From NCBI RefSeq assembly GCF_042683245.1, contig NZ_JBHUJB010000013.1, positions 5,257-69,256 of the forward strand: a stretch of DNA of 64,000 nt. Reading direction: 5' to 3'. A program made the translations under genes and the position numbers. The notes beneath the pieces were generated by a model. It was given only the letters and a program-made list of their open reading frames with translations. It made no database searches and was not told the origin of the DNA. This document shows positions 1 to 8,113 of this stretch, in pieces. Origin of the DNA: Rubritalea tangerina. Lineage in GTDB: Bacteria; Verrucomicrobiota; Verrucomicrobiia; Verrucomicrobiales; Akkermansiaceae. Positions within the stretch are counted from its first letter, which is position 1. Each line of letters begins with the position of its first letter.

Positions 1-278
1 GTTTCGTCGAGCTTCATACCGTCTTTCATGACGACAGTGGTACGAAGTCCTGACATCTTATAGGACTCTACGCCCTCCTGACTTCCAATGGCCGCACGGA
101 CCGCTTTGCCAGCGCCTCATCCACCGCCTTTAGCGGTGACAATGAAGACTTTCATTGTCTCTGCTGCATCAGCAGCAGCCTTCTCAGTTGTTGCACTTGC
201 AGCTTCTTCAGCTTGAGCAAAGGAAAGACTGCTCAAGGAAACTACCGCAAATGCTGCGAATATCGATTTTGCTTTCAT
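1..278 (-). CDS. Secreted HMA-like small protein with in-frame TGA, candidate selenoprotein (partial)
   Basis: The gene reads leftward from ATG at 278 and runs off the left edge. Residues 1-22 form a signal peptide (MKAKSIF, hydrophobic core, cut near FAQA). An Ala/Glu-rich linker and a strand KVFIVTAKGGG follow. Codon 54 is TGA (117-119), and the same frame stays open for the remaining 38 codons to the edge. The second part (GAGKAVRAAIGSQEGVES, then a strand and turn) resembles a heavy-metal-associated/MerP fold after its metal-binding Cys, so the TGA sits where a Cys or Sec is expected. A small hairpin (89-111) with a GU-starting apical loop follows the TGA, as in bacterial SECIS elements. 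Alternatives are a Cys-to-stop mutation (pseudogene) or a sequencing error. No sel genes lie in the window. Confidence 0.55.
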
Positions 279-287
279 AGCATGGGT

Positions 288-316
288 AAGATACGCAATT
301 CGTGAAATTATTCCAA
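288..316 (-). promoter_or_regulatory. Promoter of the candidate selenoprotein gene
   Basis: TTGGAA (311-316) and TATCTT (288-293), 17-bp spacer, read leftward. The -10 box ends 9 nt before the ATG, so the leader would be only a few bases. Confidence 0.4.
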
Positions 317-458
317 AGAAATGGTGAAAAATTCATGAAATCTTTTTCAGGATCTTGCAAATCCCCTAAATGCTTGGCATCACCAAGGCTATGTTTTCTG
401 TGTCAACAATGACTCCTGCCCACCTCAGCCTCACCGCTTACAGCAAAAAACACCCGTA

Positions 459-854
459 ATGATGGCCTCGTCACAATCACACAAACTCCCAGAGCCCACA
501 CTCGATCCAGGTGGACAAGAAATGTCCTCGAAACAAAAACAAGTCCTCCTGATCGTCTCTGTCAGCTGTGCGATTGCATGCATTCTAGTGGGGCTCTATT
601 TCTATCATGAATCGGCGAACCGTGCCGCCTGCATAATTAATCAATCCTCCATCACTAAGTCGGCAGAGGCCTGGTACGGCATCAATGGTCAAATCCCAAA
701 AAATCTCAATGACCTCACTGGCCCCACTGCTCCATTTCCTCACAGTCTCCCTGTCTGCCCGTCTGGGGGCACCTACATCTACCACTCACACAACCTAAAG
801 CATAGTAAGAAACCTGTGGTTAGCTGCAGCTGCAAAGGTCACGTCTACCCATGA
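459..854 (+). CDS. Type II secretion pseudopilin-like membrane protein
   Basis: 131 residues. A polar N-terminus precedes one membrane helix (about residues 28-47, LLIVSVSCAIACILVGLYFY). The rest resembles the short periplasmic domain of verrucomicrobial GspG-like pseudopilins: ACIINQSSITKSAEAW, then CPSGGTYIY and two late Cys. A standard prepilin cleavage site (G followed by FTLIE) is missing, so processing is doubtful. ATG at 459 and 462 both fit, and ATG 522 would give a shorter protein starting just before the helix. It stands alone, with no other secretion gene nearby. The family call rests on the C-terminal pattern only. Confidence 0.6.
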   Translation: MMASSQSHKLPEPTLDPGGQEMSSKQKQVLLIVSVSCAIACILVGLYFYHESANRAACIINQSSITKSAEAWYGINGQIPKNLNDLTGPTAPFPHSLPVCPSGGTYIYHSHNLKHSKKPVVSCSCKGHVYP

Positions 855-884
855 AAAAAGCACAGCCTCCTGAGAAGCTGTGCT
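853..884 (-). terminator. Rho-independent terminator of ilvD
   Basis: AGCACAGC (859-866) pairs with GCTGTGCT (877-884). Read leftward the stem is followed by a run of T (854-859). It lies 24 nt past the ilvD stop, and may also serve the rightward gene ending at 854. Confidence 0.8.
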
Positions 885-907
885 ATGAAAATCTAATCTA
901 CTTTTGA

Positions 908-2617
908 TTAGAGCCCCGCGTCGGTCACAGCCCCCTTAGAAGCAGACTCTGTGAGCTTCGCGTACTTGGCTAATACTCCACGGCGGTAACGTGGCTCAGG
1001 CTGAACCCAAGCAGCCTTACGGGCTGCTAACTCTTCTTCGCTGAGGTCAACATTGATTTCGTTATTCTCAGCATCAATGGTAATCGTGTCACCATCCTTC
1101 AACAATCCGATGGTTCCTCCAACATAAGCCTCAGGTGTGATGTGTCCCACAACAAACCCGTGTGAACCACCAGAGAATCGCCCATCGGTGATCAATGCGA
1201 CACTGTCACCGAGACCTCGACCCATCACCGCAGCGGTTGGTCCAAGCATTTCACGCATTCCAGGACCACCTTTCGGCCCCTCACGGCGCACCACAATCAC
1301 ATCCCCAGCCTTGATCTCTCCATCGAGAATAGCCTTCATTGATTCCTCTTCAGAATCAAAGCAGCGAGCTGACCCAGTAAAGAGCGTTCCCTCATTACCG
1401 GAAATCTTTGCCACTGCCCCCTCAGATGCAAGGTTGCCGTATAAAATGCGCAAGTGACTGTCCTTCTTCTTCGGCTTATCTAATGGAAGAATCACCTTCT
1501 GCCCTTCTGGGTAGTACAATGGTGAATTCTCCAAGTTCTCAGCCATTGTCTTACCTGTGACTGTCATGCAATCACCATGGAGTAAGCCAGCTTCTAACAA
1601 AGTGCGCATCAATGGAATCGTACCACCGATACGTACCAAATCAGCCATCACATACTTGCCTGATGGCTTCAGGTCAGCAACCACTGGCACACGTTTACCG
1701 ATTTCAGTGAAATCATCAATGCTGAGCTCGACATTTGCCGCATGTGCCATCGCCAAGAGGTGAAGCACCGCGTTCGTAGAACCACCAAGCGCAATCACCA
1801 CAGTGATAGCATTCTCAAACGCTTTGCGAGTCATAATATCACTCGGGCGAATTCCCTTATCTATCATGTTCACCACTGCTGCACCTGCATCAAAACAATC
1901 CATCATCTTATCATCCCCCACTGCTGCTTGAGCCGAGCTATTGGGTAAAGACATACCAAGAGCCTCAATCGCGCTCGCCATGGTGTTAGCAGTATACATG
2001 CCCCCGCATGAACCAGCTCCTGGAATCGCACAACTCTCTACAGTCTGAAGCTCATTGTCATTGAACTCGCCACTCGCATGCTTCCCAACTGCTTCAAATA
2101 CTGACACCACATCGAGATCTTTCTCCTCCCCCTTCACCGAGGCACAACCCGGTAAAATCGTCCCCCCATAAATAAAGACAGCCGGACGGTTGAGACGCGC
2201 AATGGCGATCATACATCCTGGCATATTCTTATCACAACCACCCACTGCAACCAAACCGTCCATACCTTCAGCCCCCACAGTCGTTTCAATAGAGTCTGCA
2301 ATCACTTCGCGCGAAACCAATGAATACTTCATTCCCTCAGTTCCCATAGATATCCCATCAGAAACCGTGATAGAACCGAATGTCAGTGACTTACCTCCAG
2401 CTGCGTCAGCACCCTTTGCAGCCTCAACTGCGAGCTTGTCCAAGTGGATGTTGCAGGGAGTGACTTCACTCCAAAGTGAGGCTATCGCCACCTGCGGCTT
2501 CTCGAAATCTTCCTTTTCAAAACCTACAGCATAAAGCATCGCGCGGCTTGGCGCACGATCATCACCGTCAACTACCTTAGATGAGTAGGGACGGCGGTTG
2601 TTTTCGTATGGATTCAT
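908..2617 (-). CDS. ilvD: Dihydroxy-acid dehydratase
   Basis: 569 residues, close to the family length. IlvD dehydrates 2,3-dihydroxy-isovalerate and 2,3-dihydroxy-3-methylvalerate to the 2-oxo acids that precede valine, isoleucine and leucine; the valine precursor 2-oxoisovalerate is also the substrate of PanB (window 47901). It is a cytosolic Fe-S enzyme. Cluster Cys motifs are visible: VTPCNIH, GGCDKNMPGC and GSCGGMYTANTM. Further family signatures are ALGGSTNAVLHL and the C-terminal DGRFSGGSHGFVVGH. The start MNPYENNRRPYSSKVVDG is the usual one. It is divergent from serA and followed by its own terminator. An inverted repeat sits 43 bp upstream. Confidence 0.97.
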   Translation of the reverse strand: MNPYENNRRPYSSKVVDGDDRAPSRAMLYAVGFEKEDFEKPQVAIASLWSEVTPCNIHLDKLAVEAAKGADAAGGKSLTFGSITVSDGISMGTEGMKYSLVSREVIADSIETTVGAEGMDGLVAVGGCDKNMPGCMIAIARLNRPAVFIYGGTILPGCASVKGEEKDLDVVSVFEAVGKHASGEFNDNELQTVESCAIPGAGSCGGMYTANTMASAIEALGMSLPNSSAQAAVGDDKMMDCFDAGAAVVNMIDKGIRPSDIMTRKAFENAITVVIALGGSTNAVLHLLAMAHAANVELSIDDFTEIGKRVPVVADLKPSGKYVMADLVRIGGTIPLMRTLLEAGLLHGDCMTVTGKTMAENLENSPLYYPEGQKVILPLDKPKKKDSHLRILYGNLASEGAVAKISGNEGTLFTGSARCFDSEEESMKAILDGEIKAGDVIVVRREGPKGGPGMREMLGPTAAVMGRGLGDSVALITDGRFSGGSHGFVVGHITPEAYVGGTIGLLKDGDTITIDAENNEINVDLSEEELAARKAAWVQPEPRYRRGVLAKYAKLTESASKGAVTDAGL

Positions 2618-2659
2618 AACTTAAAAAAGTGAGTAATTGCCCGCAGTCTTTCATACTTC

Positions 2660-2681
2660 TTCACAGGGTCAAGCCTGTGAA
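2660..2681. promoter_or_regulatory. Inverted repeat upstream of ilvD
   Basis: Perfect 8-bp arms TTCACAGG/CCTGTGAA separated by 6 bp. On the ilvD strand the spacer and start of the second arm read TTGACC, like a -35 box, so the palindrome could be an operator over the ilvD promoter or a leader hairpin. The rest of the ilvD-serA gap shows only the serA promoter. Confidence 0.4.
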
Positions 2682-2839
2682 GTCAGATGACAAGTAGATG
2701 CCCATATTTGCTCCATATCTCAGTAGTAATTCTTCCCGACAGAAAGGTCTCCAAAGCAAACCATTTTGCCGATTCTCACAACATATCGTCACATTTTGGT
2801 ATAAAGTTCAGATGATGACAATTAAGACACTCACGGGCT

Positions 2840-2868
2840 TTGACAAGAATCTGACGAATCCGTAGTTG
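2840..2868 (+). promoter_or_regulatory. serA promoter, leaderless type
   Basis: TTGACA (2840-2845), 17-bp spacer, TAGTTG (2863-2868). The -10 box ends 7 nt before the ATG at 2876, so transcription would begin at or next to the start codon. No Shine-Dalgarno is present. Confidence 0.5.
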
Positions 2869-2875
2869 TTTGCGC

Positions 2876-4474
2876 ATGTCCAAAAAGCGCATCCTTGTAT
2901 CTGACCCCATTTCCGAAATTGGCGTCGAAGCACTCACCCAACATCCCGACCTCCAAGTCGACGTAAATACAGGCCTCGCTCCAGAAGCCCTGCTCGAAAT
3001 CATCGGCGAGTATGATGGCCTCATCATCCGTTCTCAAACAAAGGTGACTCGCGCTGTACTTGAAGCTGCCACCAATCTTAAAGTCATCGGTCGCGCTGGT
3101 GTTGGTGTCGATAACGTCGATCGTGAAGCCGCTACAGACCACGGTGTGATCGTCATGAACACCCCGACAGGTAATACCATCTCCACCGCTGAGCTAGCCT
3201 TCACTCTCATGCTCTCTGCGGCCCGTAACATTGGCCCTGGCCATGCTGGCGTTCTCGCAGGTGATTTCCCAGCTGCACGTAAAGCATTCAAAGGAATTGA
3301 AATCTATCAAAAACGCCTCGCCGTCATCGGCATGGGCCGTATCGGCACTGAGTTTGTGAAGCGCGCTCAAGCCTTCGGCATGACAGTCAGCGCATTTGAC
3401 CCATTCCTCACTGCAGCTCGCGCAGAGCAACTCAAGATCGAACTCGCCGCTTCCCCTGACGAAGCCCTCACAGGAGCCGATTTTGTCACTCTTCACGTCC
3501 CCCTCACCACAGAAACTAAGCACATCATCAATGCCGACCGCCTTGCCCTCATGAACAAAGGCGCCATCGTCGTAAACTGCGCACGCGGTGGCCTCATTGA
3601 TGAACCCGCTCTCCGTGCCGCCATCGATTCTGGACACATCGCAGGCTGTGGCCTCGACGTCTACGAAGATGAACCACCCGCATCGGACCACATCCTCTTT
3701 GACCTTCCAAGGCACACAGCATTCACCCCTCACCTCGGCGCTTCCACAAATGAAGCCCAGGAAAACGTCGGTATCCAGGTAGCGGAACAACTCCGTGACT
3801 TCCTCACTGCAGGTGAAATCCGTAATGCCATCAATATGCCATCACTCGATGCGGCAGCACTCGAAGACATTGGCGAATACCTTGGACTTGCTAAGTCCCT
3901 TGGCAAGTTTATCGCAAAGCTCGGCCCTATCAGCCCCGATTCCATTCGCGTGTCCTACCACGGCCCAATTGCCGACAAGGACACCCCGCTCGTCTCACGT
4001 ACTGTTCTCCACGGCTTCCTATCCTCATCCCGTGAGGACGTAAATATTGTCAACTGCCCTGCCATCGCCAAGGAACTCGGCCTCGAACTCATTGAGTCCA
4101 CCATCAATGCCTCCACTGAGTACGCCGAACTCATCGTCGTTGAACTCAAAAAAGGTGGCGAGAAATTCCGCCTAGCTGGCACCATCATCGGGAAATCACC
4201 GCGTATCGTCGAAATCGATAAACTCTACGTCGATACCAATATCACGGGCAACTTCCTCATCGTCCGCAATGATGACCGCCCAGGTATCGTTGGCCTCGTT
4301 GGTACCAGCCTTGCTGAAAACAATTTGAACATCGCGAACCTCTCACTCGCCCGCAATAAATCCGAAGGCAATGCCCTTAGCGTGATTGAGCTCGATTCCC
4401 CTGCTACTCAGGAGATTATCGATAAACTAAGCAGCGAAGCCGGAGTTCTCTCAGTCAAAGCAATCGAAATTTAG
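2876..4474 (+). CDS. serA: D-3-phosphoglycerate dehydrogenase
   Basis: 532 residues, the long (type 1) SerA with a C-terminal ACT domain. It oxidises 3-phosphoglycerate to 3-phosphohydroxypyruvate with NAD, the first step of serine synthesis; the next enzyme SerC is at 43433. Residues about 1-315 hold the substrate and NAD domains (VIGRAGVGVDNVD, Rossmann loop AVIGMGRIG, catalytic NCARGG). The intervening ASB domain spans about 320-450, and the ACT domain begins near residue 457 (NFLIVRNDDRPGIVG). A TTG at 2870 is in frame, but ATG 2876 gives the conserved MSKKRILVSDPIS start and fits the promoter. Serine feedback through ACT is a family property, not visible here. Confidence 0.97.
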   Translation: MSKKRILVSDPISEIGVEALTQHPDLQVDVNTGLAPEALLEIIGEYDGLIIRSQTKVTRAVLEAATNLKVIGRAGVGVDNVDREAATDHGVIVMNTPTGNTISTAELAFTLMLSAARNIGPGHAGVLAGDFPAARKAFKGIEIYQKRLAVIGMGRIGTEFVKRAQAFGMTVSAFDPFLTAARAEQLKIELAASPDEALTGADFVTLHVPLTTETKHIINADRLALMNKGAIVVNCARGGLIDEPALRAAIDSGHIAGCGLDVYEDEPPASDHILFDLPRHTAFTPHLGASTNEAQENVGIQVAEQLRDFLTAGEIRNAINMPSLDAAALEDIGEYLGLAKSLGKFIAKLGPISPDSIRVSYHGPIADKDTPLVSRTVLHGFLSSSREDVNIVNCPAIAKELGLELIESTINASTEYAELIVVELKKGGEKFRLAGTIIGKSPRIVEIDKLYVDTNITGNFLIVRNDDRPGIVGLVGTSLAENNLNIANLSLARNKSEGNALSVIELDSPATQEIIDKLSSEAGVLSVKAIEI

Positions 4475-4485
4475 TGAAAAAATGC

Positions 4486-4514
4486 TTGCAAGCGCACGGG
4501 CTAAAGCCTAGCTT
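4486..4514 (+). promoter_or_regulatory. tRNA-Val promoter
   Basis: TTGCAA (4486-4491), 17-bp spacer, TAGCTT (4509-4514), about 46 bp upstream of the tRNA. Confidence 0.5.
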
Positions 4515-4560
4515 CCCGCCCGCAGCGCGAACCCCAAAAAGGTTCAAGCAAGCACACAAA

Positions 4561-4635
4561 GCGCGATTAGCTCAGTGGTAGAGCAATGCCTTGACATGGC
4601 AGAGGTCACAAGTTCAAATCTTGTATTGCGCACCA
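4561..4635 (+). tRNA. tRNA-Val (anticodon GAC)
   Basis: The cloverleaf is complete. The acceptor GCGCGAT (4561-4567) pairs with ATTGCGC (4625-4631) including one G-T pair. The D arm is GCTC/GAGC. The anticodon stem closes loop TTGACAT with anticodon GAC at 4593-4595. The T arm is ACAAG/CTTGT around TTCAAAT. The discriminator A and an encoded CCA end at 4635. The gene is single and has its own promoter and terminator. Confidence 0.97.
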
Positions 4636-4643
4636 TTCTAACT

Positions 4644-4675
4644 AAAGGGGTTACAGTAAAATGTAACCCCTTTTT
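4644..4675 (+). terminator. Terminator after tRNA-Val
   Basis: A 12-bp stem, AAAGGGGTTACA (4644-4655) with TGTAACCCCTTT (4662-4673), 6-nt loop, then further T. It is 8 nt past the tRNA. Confidence 0.93.
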
Positions 4676-4731
4676 CGTTCCGTAAATGCACTTCATAAGT
4701 GACCCACGTGGCAATAGAGAGAGATTCAAAC

Positions 4732-4759
4732 TTGGCCCACAGTCCATTTGAGCTATCTT
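4732..4759 (+). promoter_or_regulatory. Promoter of the intradiol dioxygenase gene
   Basis: TTGGCC (4732-4737), 16-bp spacer, TATCTT (4754-4759). The -10 box ends 8 nt before the ATG at 4768, implying a near-leaderless mRNA. Confidence 0.45.
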
Positions 4760-4767
4760 CCTCAGTT

Positions 4768-5436
4768 ATGAAAAATCCCATCGATCGACGCCACGCCCTC
4801 AAAACCACATTGTTAGGAACTGCTGTTGGAGTATTTACATCGCACAATAGCGAAGCCAAATCCTCTCCAACCCCACCAGAAATAGAAGGCCCCTTCTACC
4901 CAGTCACGCAGCAAAAGGACAAAGACTTCGACCTCACGCAAATCGAAGGGCGTTCAGAAAAGGCCAAGGGCGAAGTGGTGAGCCTGACCGGCAAAGTCGT
5001 CGACACTGAGGGCAACCCCATCGAAGACGCGATGGTGGAAATGTGGCAGGCAAATGCCGCTGGCCGCTACGCACACCCCCGCGACACCTCCAAAGCACCA
5101 CTCGATCCCAACTTCCAAGGATGGGCCATCGTACCATCGGGAAAAGAGGGCGGATTCCATTTCAAAACCATCAAGCCTGGCGCCTACAAAGTTGCCAAAA
5201 AGTGGACGCGCCCCCCCCACCTCCACTTCAAAATCACCAAGTTTGGCTTCCGCCCACTCACGACTCAGATGTATTTCCCTGAAGACGTCGAACTTCAGAA
5301 GACCGACGGGCTCCTCCAACGAAAAGAGAAAGATGCACAAATTCTCATGATTGCAAAAAAAATTGCAGACGGAAAATACAGCTACCAAATCGTTCTGGCA
5401 AAAGCAGACCAGCCAGACTCACCACAGCAGGACTGA
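4768..5436 (+). CDS. Exported intradiol ring-cleavage dioxygenase (protocatechuate 3,4-dioxygenase beta-like)
   Basis: 222 residues. The family opens catechol-type rings between the hydroxyls using non-haem Fe(III). The four expected iron ligands are visible: Tyr in AAGRYAHP, Tyr in KPGAYK, and both His in RPPHLHF. EGPFYP near residue 36 is the family entry motif. The N-terminus DRRHALKTTLLGTAVG has paired Arg followed by a hydrophobic stretch, as in Tat signals, which suits export of a folded metalloprotein. ATG 4768 was chosen over an in-frame ATG at 4699 because it places the signal first and fits the promoter. There is no alpha subunit or catabolic neighbour, so the substrate is unknown. 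Confidence 0.85.
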   Translation: MKNPIDRRHALKTTLLGTAVGVFTSHNSEAKSSPTPPEIEGPFYPVTQQKDKDFDLTQIEGRSEKAKGEVVSLTGKVVDTEGNPIEDAMVEMWQANAAGRYAHPRDTSKAPLDPNFQGWAIVPSGKEGGFHFKTIKPGAYKVAKKWTRPPHLHFKITKFGFRPLTTQMYFPEDVELQKTDGLLQRKEKDAQILMIAKKIADGKYSYQIVLAKADQPDSPQQD

Positions 5437-5442
5437 GCTCCA

Positions 5443-7185
5443 TTATTCAGCAGGCGTAGTGAATTGGCCAGATTTGTATGCCCAACTCTGACCACCTCCA
5501 TGCTTCACGTAGAGGCGAAAGTAATATTGGGTTGCTGGCTTCAGACCTTTGATTTCAAAACGGTTAGCACCATTGATCACACTCTGGAATTGCGTGCTTT
5601 CTTGCCAAACTCTACCCTCGCCCAAAAAGTCTTTGCTCACGCCTTTCTTCTCAGTGCCGTGTAGCGCTCGAGCCACGAAACTTAAACAATCCACAGTCCC
5701 GTAATACAACTTCGCCTGAGCTCCTGCCTCCAGCCCCTCCAATGAGTACATAACGCTTGCAGCCTGCGGCCTTACAGACAGCACCTCTCCCCCCTTGAAC
5801 CCGACTGGCAACTTCCAAAGTTGACGTTCTTTCTCCCCCTTTAGGTAATCTGGAAGAGCCATTGCTTCTGCGCGCGTCGCGCTAACAGCGGGGCGAGTCA
5901 TTTCAATCCCCCCCGTCGCCATCGTCAACCATCCATCTTTTGCCACACCGACTGCTTTACTACTTATTTCCCCCTTGCTGCCTAAGTGAATCGTGTCAAT
6001 CGCATGCCATTTCCCATCCGCACCATAAAACCAGCCACGTCTGGCCACTTGTCGACGCTGATCTCCGGTCCGTTCGCGCTGAGGTGGTCCCGGCACCTCA
6101 CAAAATGATCCCACTCGCAAATAACTTCCCCCCTCATCTTTGACATGCTTCTGCGGCCGCATGGCTGACGCAAAGAGCTTCCAACTCTCCGATGGTTCAT
6201 CATAAATGTAACCATAAAAAGTATCCATCCCCTCACTGGTCTCTACTCGCAATGCCTGTATCACCGACTTCGGTCGGTGGCTGAATGGCTCCCAACCCCG
6301 AATCTTCACTCCACTGCCCTCGTGCCCAAACCCACTAAATTGAGCCTCAGGATTCCCAGACGCAATCAAGTGAGGCATCCGCTCCAGTGACGGCACTTTC
6401 TCAGCATGCTGAGAGGCAGCCCACATTGAAAAATTTAATCCCCCGCTGGCCCTTTGGTCTGCATCAAAACTTGCCCCAAAATACCCAAAACTTGTCGTGA
6501 TCGGCGAGTAGTTCGAGCTCGGTAAATCATTGCGCGTCTCAAAAACCCACATTCTAGTCTTCGGACAACTTTTTGAACTGTATCGCGCATGGACAGCCGC
6601 TGGCCTCCATCGAGCCCGTAACAACTGAGCCGACTGGACTGACTCACCCTTCAGCACGACTGACTCCAACACTCCGTCGACATCGCCTGAGAGCAAGCTC
6701 AAGCTCAAGGTCTGTACACCCTCGGATAGAGGAATTTCCACCTGCACGTGTTGTTGCCCTTCTAGTGGATTCACTTTGAAAGCTTGCTGCCTTCCCCCAA
6801 CCCCAACTTCCCATTCCTGGAGCTTCCCCAAATCTCTAGGATTCTGAAATTGGAGCATGATCTGAACCGCTCCAGCTTTCTCCATTAGAAAATACCAACG
6901 CGCTGCTCCCGCATTTCCCGCCTTCAGTGATTGCAGACTTGCTGAATGAGATTTAATCAAAGCTTTCTCATCTGGATTCTCCACTACCTCCTTGCCCAAG
7001 GCCCGGAAGCTCCCCTTGTCAAAAAAGCCATTGTTAGCATCTAATCTAAGCACACCCTGCTCGGCTTTCTCCCCCTGATAAAATCGACTCCCATCAGCAC
7101 TCTTCCTCTCAATGATCCCTTCAGCCCAAACCACCTGAGCCACACCCAAAATCATCACGCCAAGCACACTTGTTTTCATCTTCAT
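5443..7185 (-). CDS. Secreted DUF3472-family protein
   Basis: 580 residues starting MKMKTSVLGVM with a signal peptide cut near VVWAEG. The N-terminal half (to about residue 190) is a beta-rich DUF5077-like domain. The middle (about 210-430) has DUF3472 features: NDLPSSNYSPITTSFGYFG, the HLIASGNPEAQFSGFGHEGS stretch and FYGYIYDEPSESWKLFA. The last about 100 residues look like a fibronectin type III domain (GLKPATQYYFRLYV). These proteins are common beside carbohydrate genes in Verrucomicrobia and Bacteroidetes; no reaction is known. ATG 7185 was chosen because the in-frame extension to 7302 runs into murI and has no signal peptide at its start. It is convergent with the dioxygenase gene. Confidence 0.8.
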   Translation of the reverse strand: MKMKTSVLGVMILGVAQVVWAEGIIERKSADGSRFYQGEKAEQGVLRLDANNGFFDKGSFRALGKEVVENPDEKALIKSHSASLQSLKAGNAGAARWYFLMEKAGAVQIMLQFQNPRDLGKLQEWEVGVGGRQQAFKVNPLEGQQHVQVEIPLSEGVQTLSLSLLSGDVDGVLESVVLKGESVQSAQLLRARWRPAAVHARYSSKSCPKTRMWVFETRNDLPSSNYSPITTSFGYFGASFDADQRASGGLNFSMWAASQHAEKVPSLERMPHLIASGNPEAQFSGFGHEGSGVKIRGWEPFSHRPKSVIQALRVETSEGMDTFYGYIYDEPSESWKLFASAMRPQKHVKDEGGSYLRVGSFCEVPGPPQRERTGDQRRQVARRGWFYGADGKWHAIDTIHLGSKGEISSKAVGVAKDGWLTMATGGIEMTRPAVSATRAEAMALPDYLKGEKERQLWKLPVGFKGGEVLSVRPQAASVMYSLEGLEAGAQAKLYYGTVDCLSFVARALHGTEKKGVSKDFLGEGRVWQESTQFQSVINGANRFEIKGLKPATQYYFRLYVKHGGGQSWAYKSGQFTTPAE

Positions 7186-7273
7186 ACTCCCATATGCAAA
7201 ATATCTCGATGCTATGACAACTTGTTTGCGCTTGCTCTCGACATTGCAGATTATGCGATAGATCATCCTCCAA

Positions 7274-8068
7274 GTGGATCTCTCAAACAACGCCATTGGC
7301 ATACTCGACTCTGGAGTCGGCGGATTTTCAGTACTCCTTGAATTGCGTAAAAAACTCCCTCAGTCCACCATCCATTACATTGGCGATTCCGCCTGGTGTC
7401 CCTACGGAAACAAACCGGCAGAGCAAATCCAAAAGCGAGCCTTTGCCGTCTGTGAAGAGCTCATCAAAATGGGAGCCAACACGATTGTTGTTGCCTGTAA
7501 TTCAGCAACCATCCATGCCGTCGAAGCCCTACGGGCACGCTACCCACTCACCTTTGTTGGCATGGAACCAGCGGTAAAACCAGCAAGTAAAATCACCCGT
7601 ACGGGTACTATCGGAGTTCTCGCGACAGAGGCATCAATCGCTGGTGAAAAATTTCACCAACTCGTCGATACCCACATTTACCCCAACGACCTCAAGGTCA
7701 TCACCCAGCCCTGCCCAGAATTTGTGACCCTCGTCGAAGAGGGCACCCTCTCAGGCCCATCCGTGGAGTCTGCCGTTGCCAAATATGCCCTCCCAATGGT
7801 CGAAGCCGGTGCGGACACCCTCGTTCTGGGATGCACCCACTACCCCTTCTTGAGCCCAACCATTCGCAAAATTGTCGGTGACTCCGTCCAGCTCATTGAT
7901 ACCGGTGAGGCCGTCGCGCGCAGAACCGCATCCCTCAATCCCTACCACTCAGGCACAGGGGGCATTTCCATCCACACAACAGGAAACCTTGCTTGCCTAG
8001 AACGCCTTTTTCCGATTCTCTGCCCCGAACTCTCCGCATCCCTCCACAACATCGACATCACGACGTAG
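7274..8068 (+). CDS. murI: Glutamate racemase
   Basis: 264 residues, standard length. MurI interconverts L- and D-glutamate in the cytosol without a cofactor, supplying D-Glu for peptidoglycan. The N-terminal GILDSGVGGFSV carries the conserved Asp (12). The two catalytic Cys are seen in VVACNSATIHA (Cys75) and LGCTHYPF (Cys187). The start is GTG at 7274, since the fold begins within 8 residues and no closer ATG exists. It is divergent from the DUF3472 gene, 88 bp apart. Confidence 0.95.
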   Translation: MDLSNNAIGILDSGVGGFSVLLELRKKLPQSTIHYIGDSAWCPYGNKPAEQIQKRAFAVCEELIKMGANTIVVACNSATIHAVEALRARYPLTFVGMEPAVKPASKITRTGTIGVLATEASIAGEKFHQLVDTHIYPNDLKVITQPCPEFVTLVEEGTLSGPSVESAVAKYALPMVEAGADTLVLGCTHYPFLSPTIRKIVGDSVQLIDTGEAVARRTASLNPYHSGTGGISIHTTGNLACLERLFPILCPELSASLHNIDITT

Positions 8069-8113
8069 CCCGCCCAGCTCGAATTCTTTTTCAAATCTAC
8101 ATCCACCTTTCCC

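Noticed and set aside
3194..3790. 198-codon leftward frame inside serA
   Set aside because: Antisense to a complete serA; the long open frame is explained by serA codon use.
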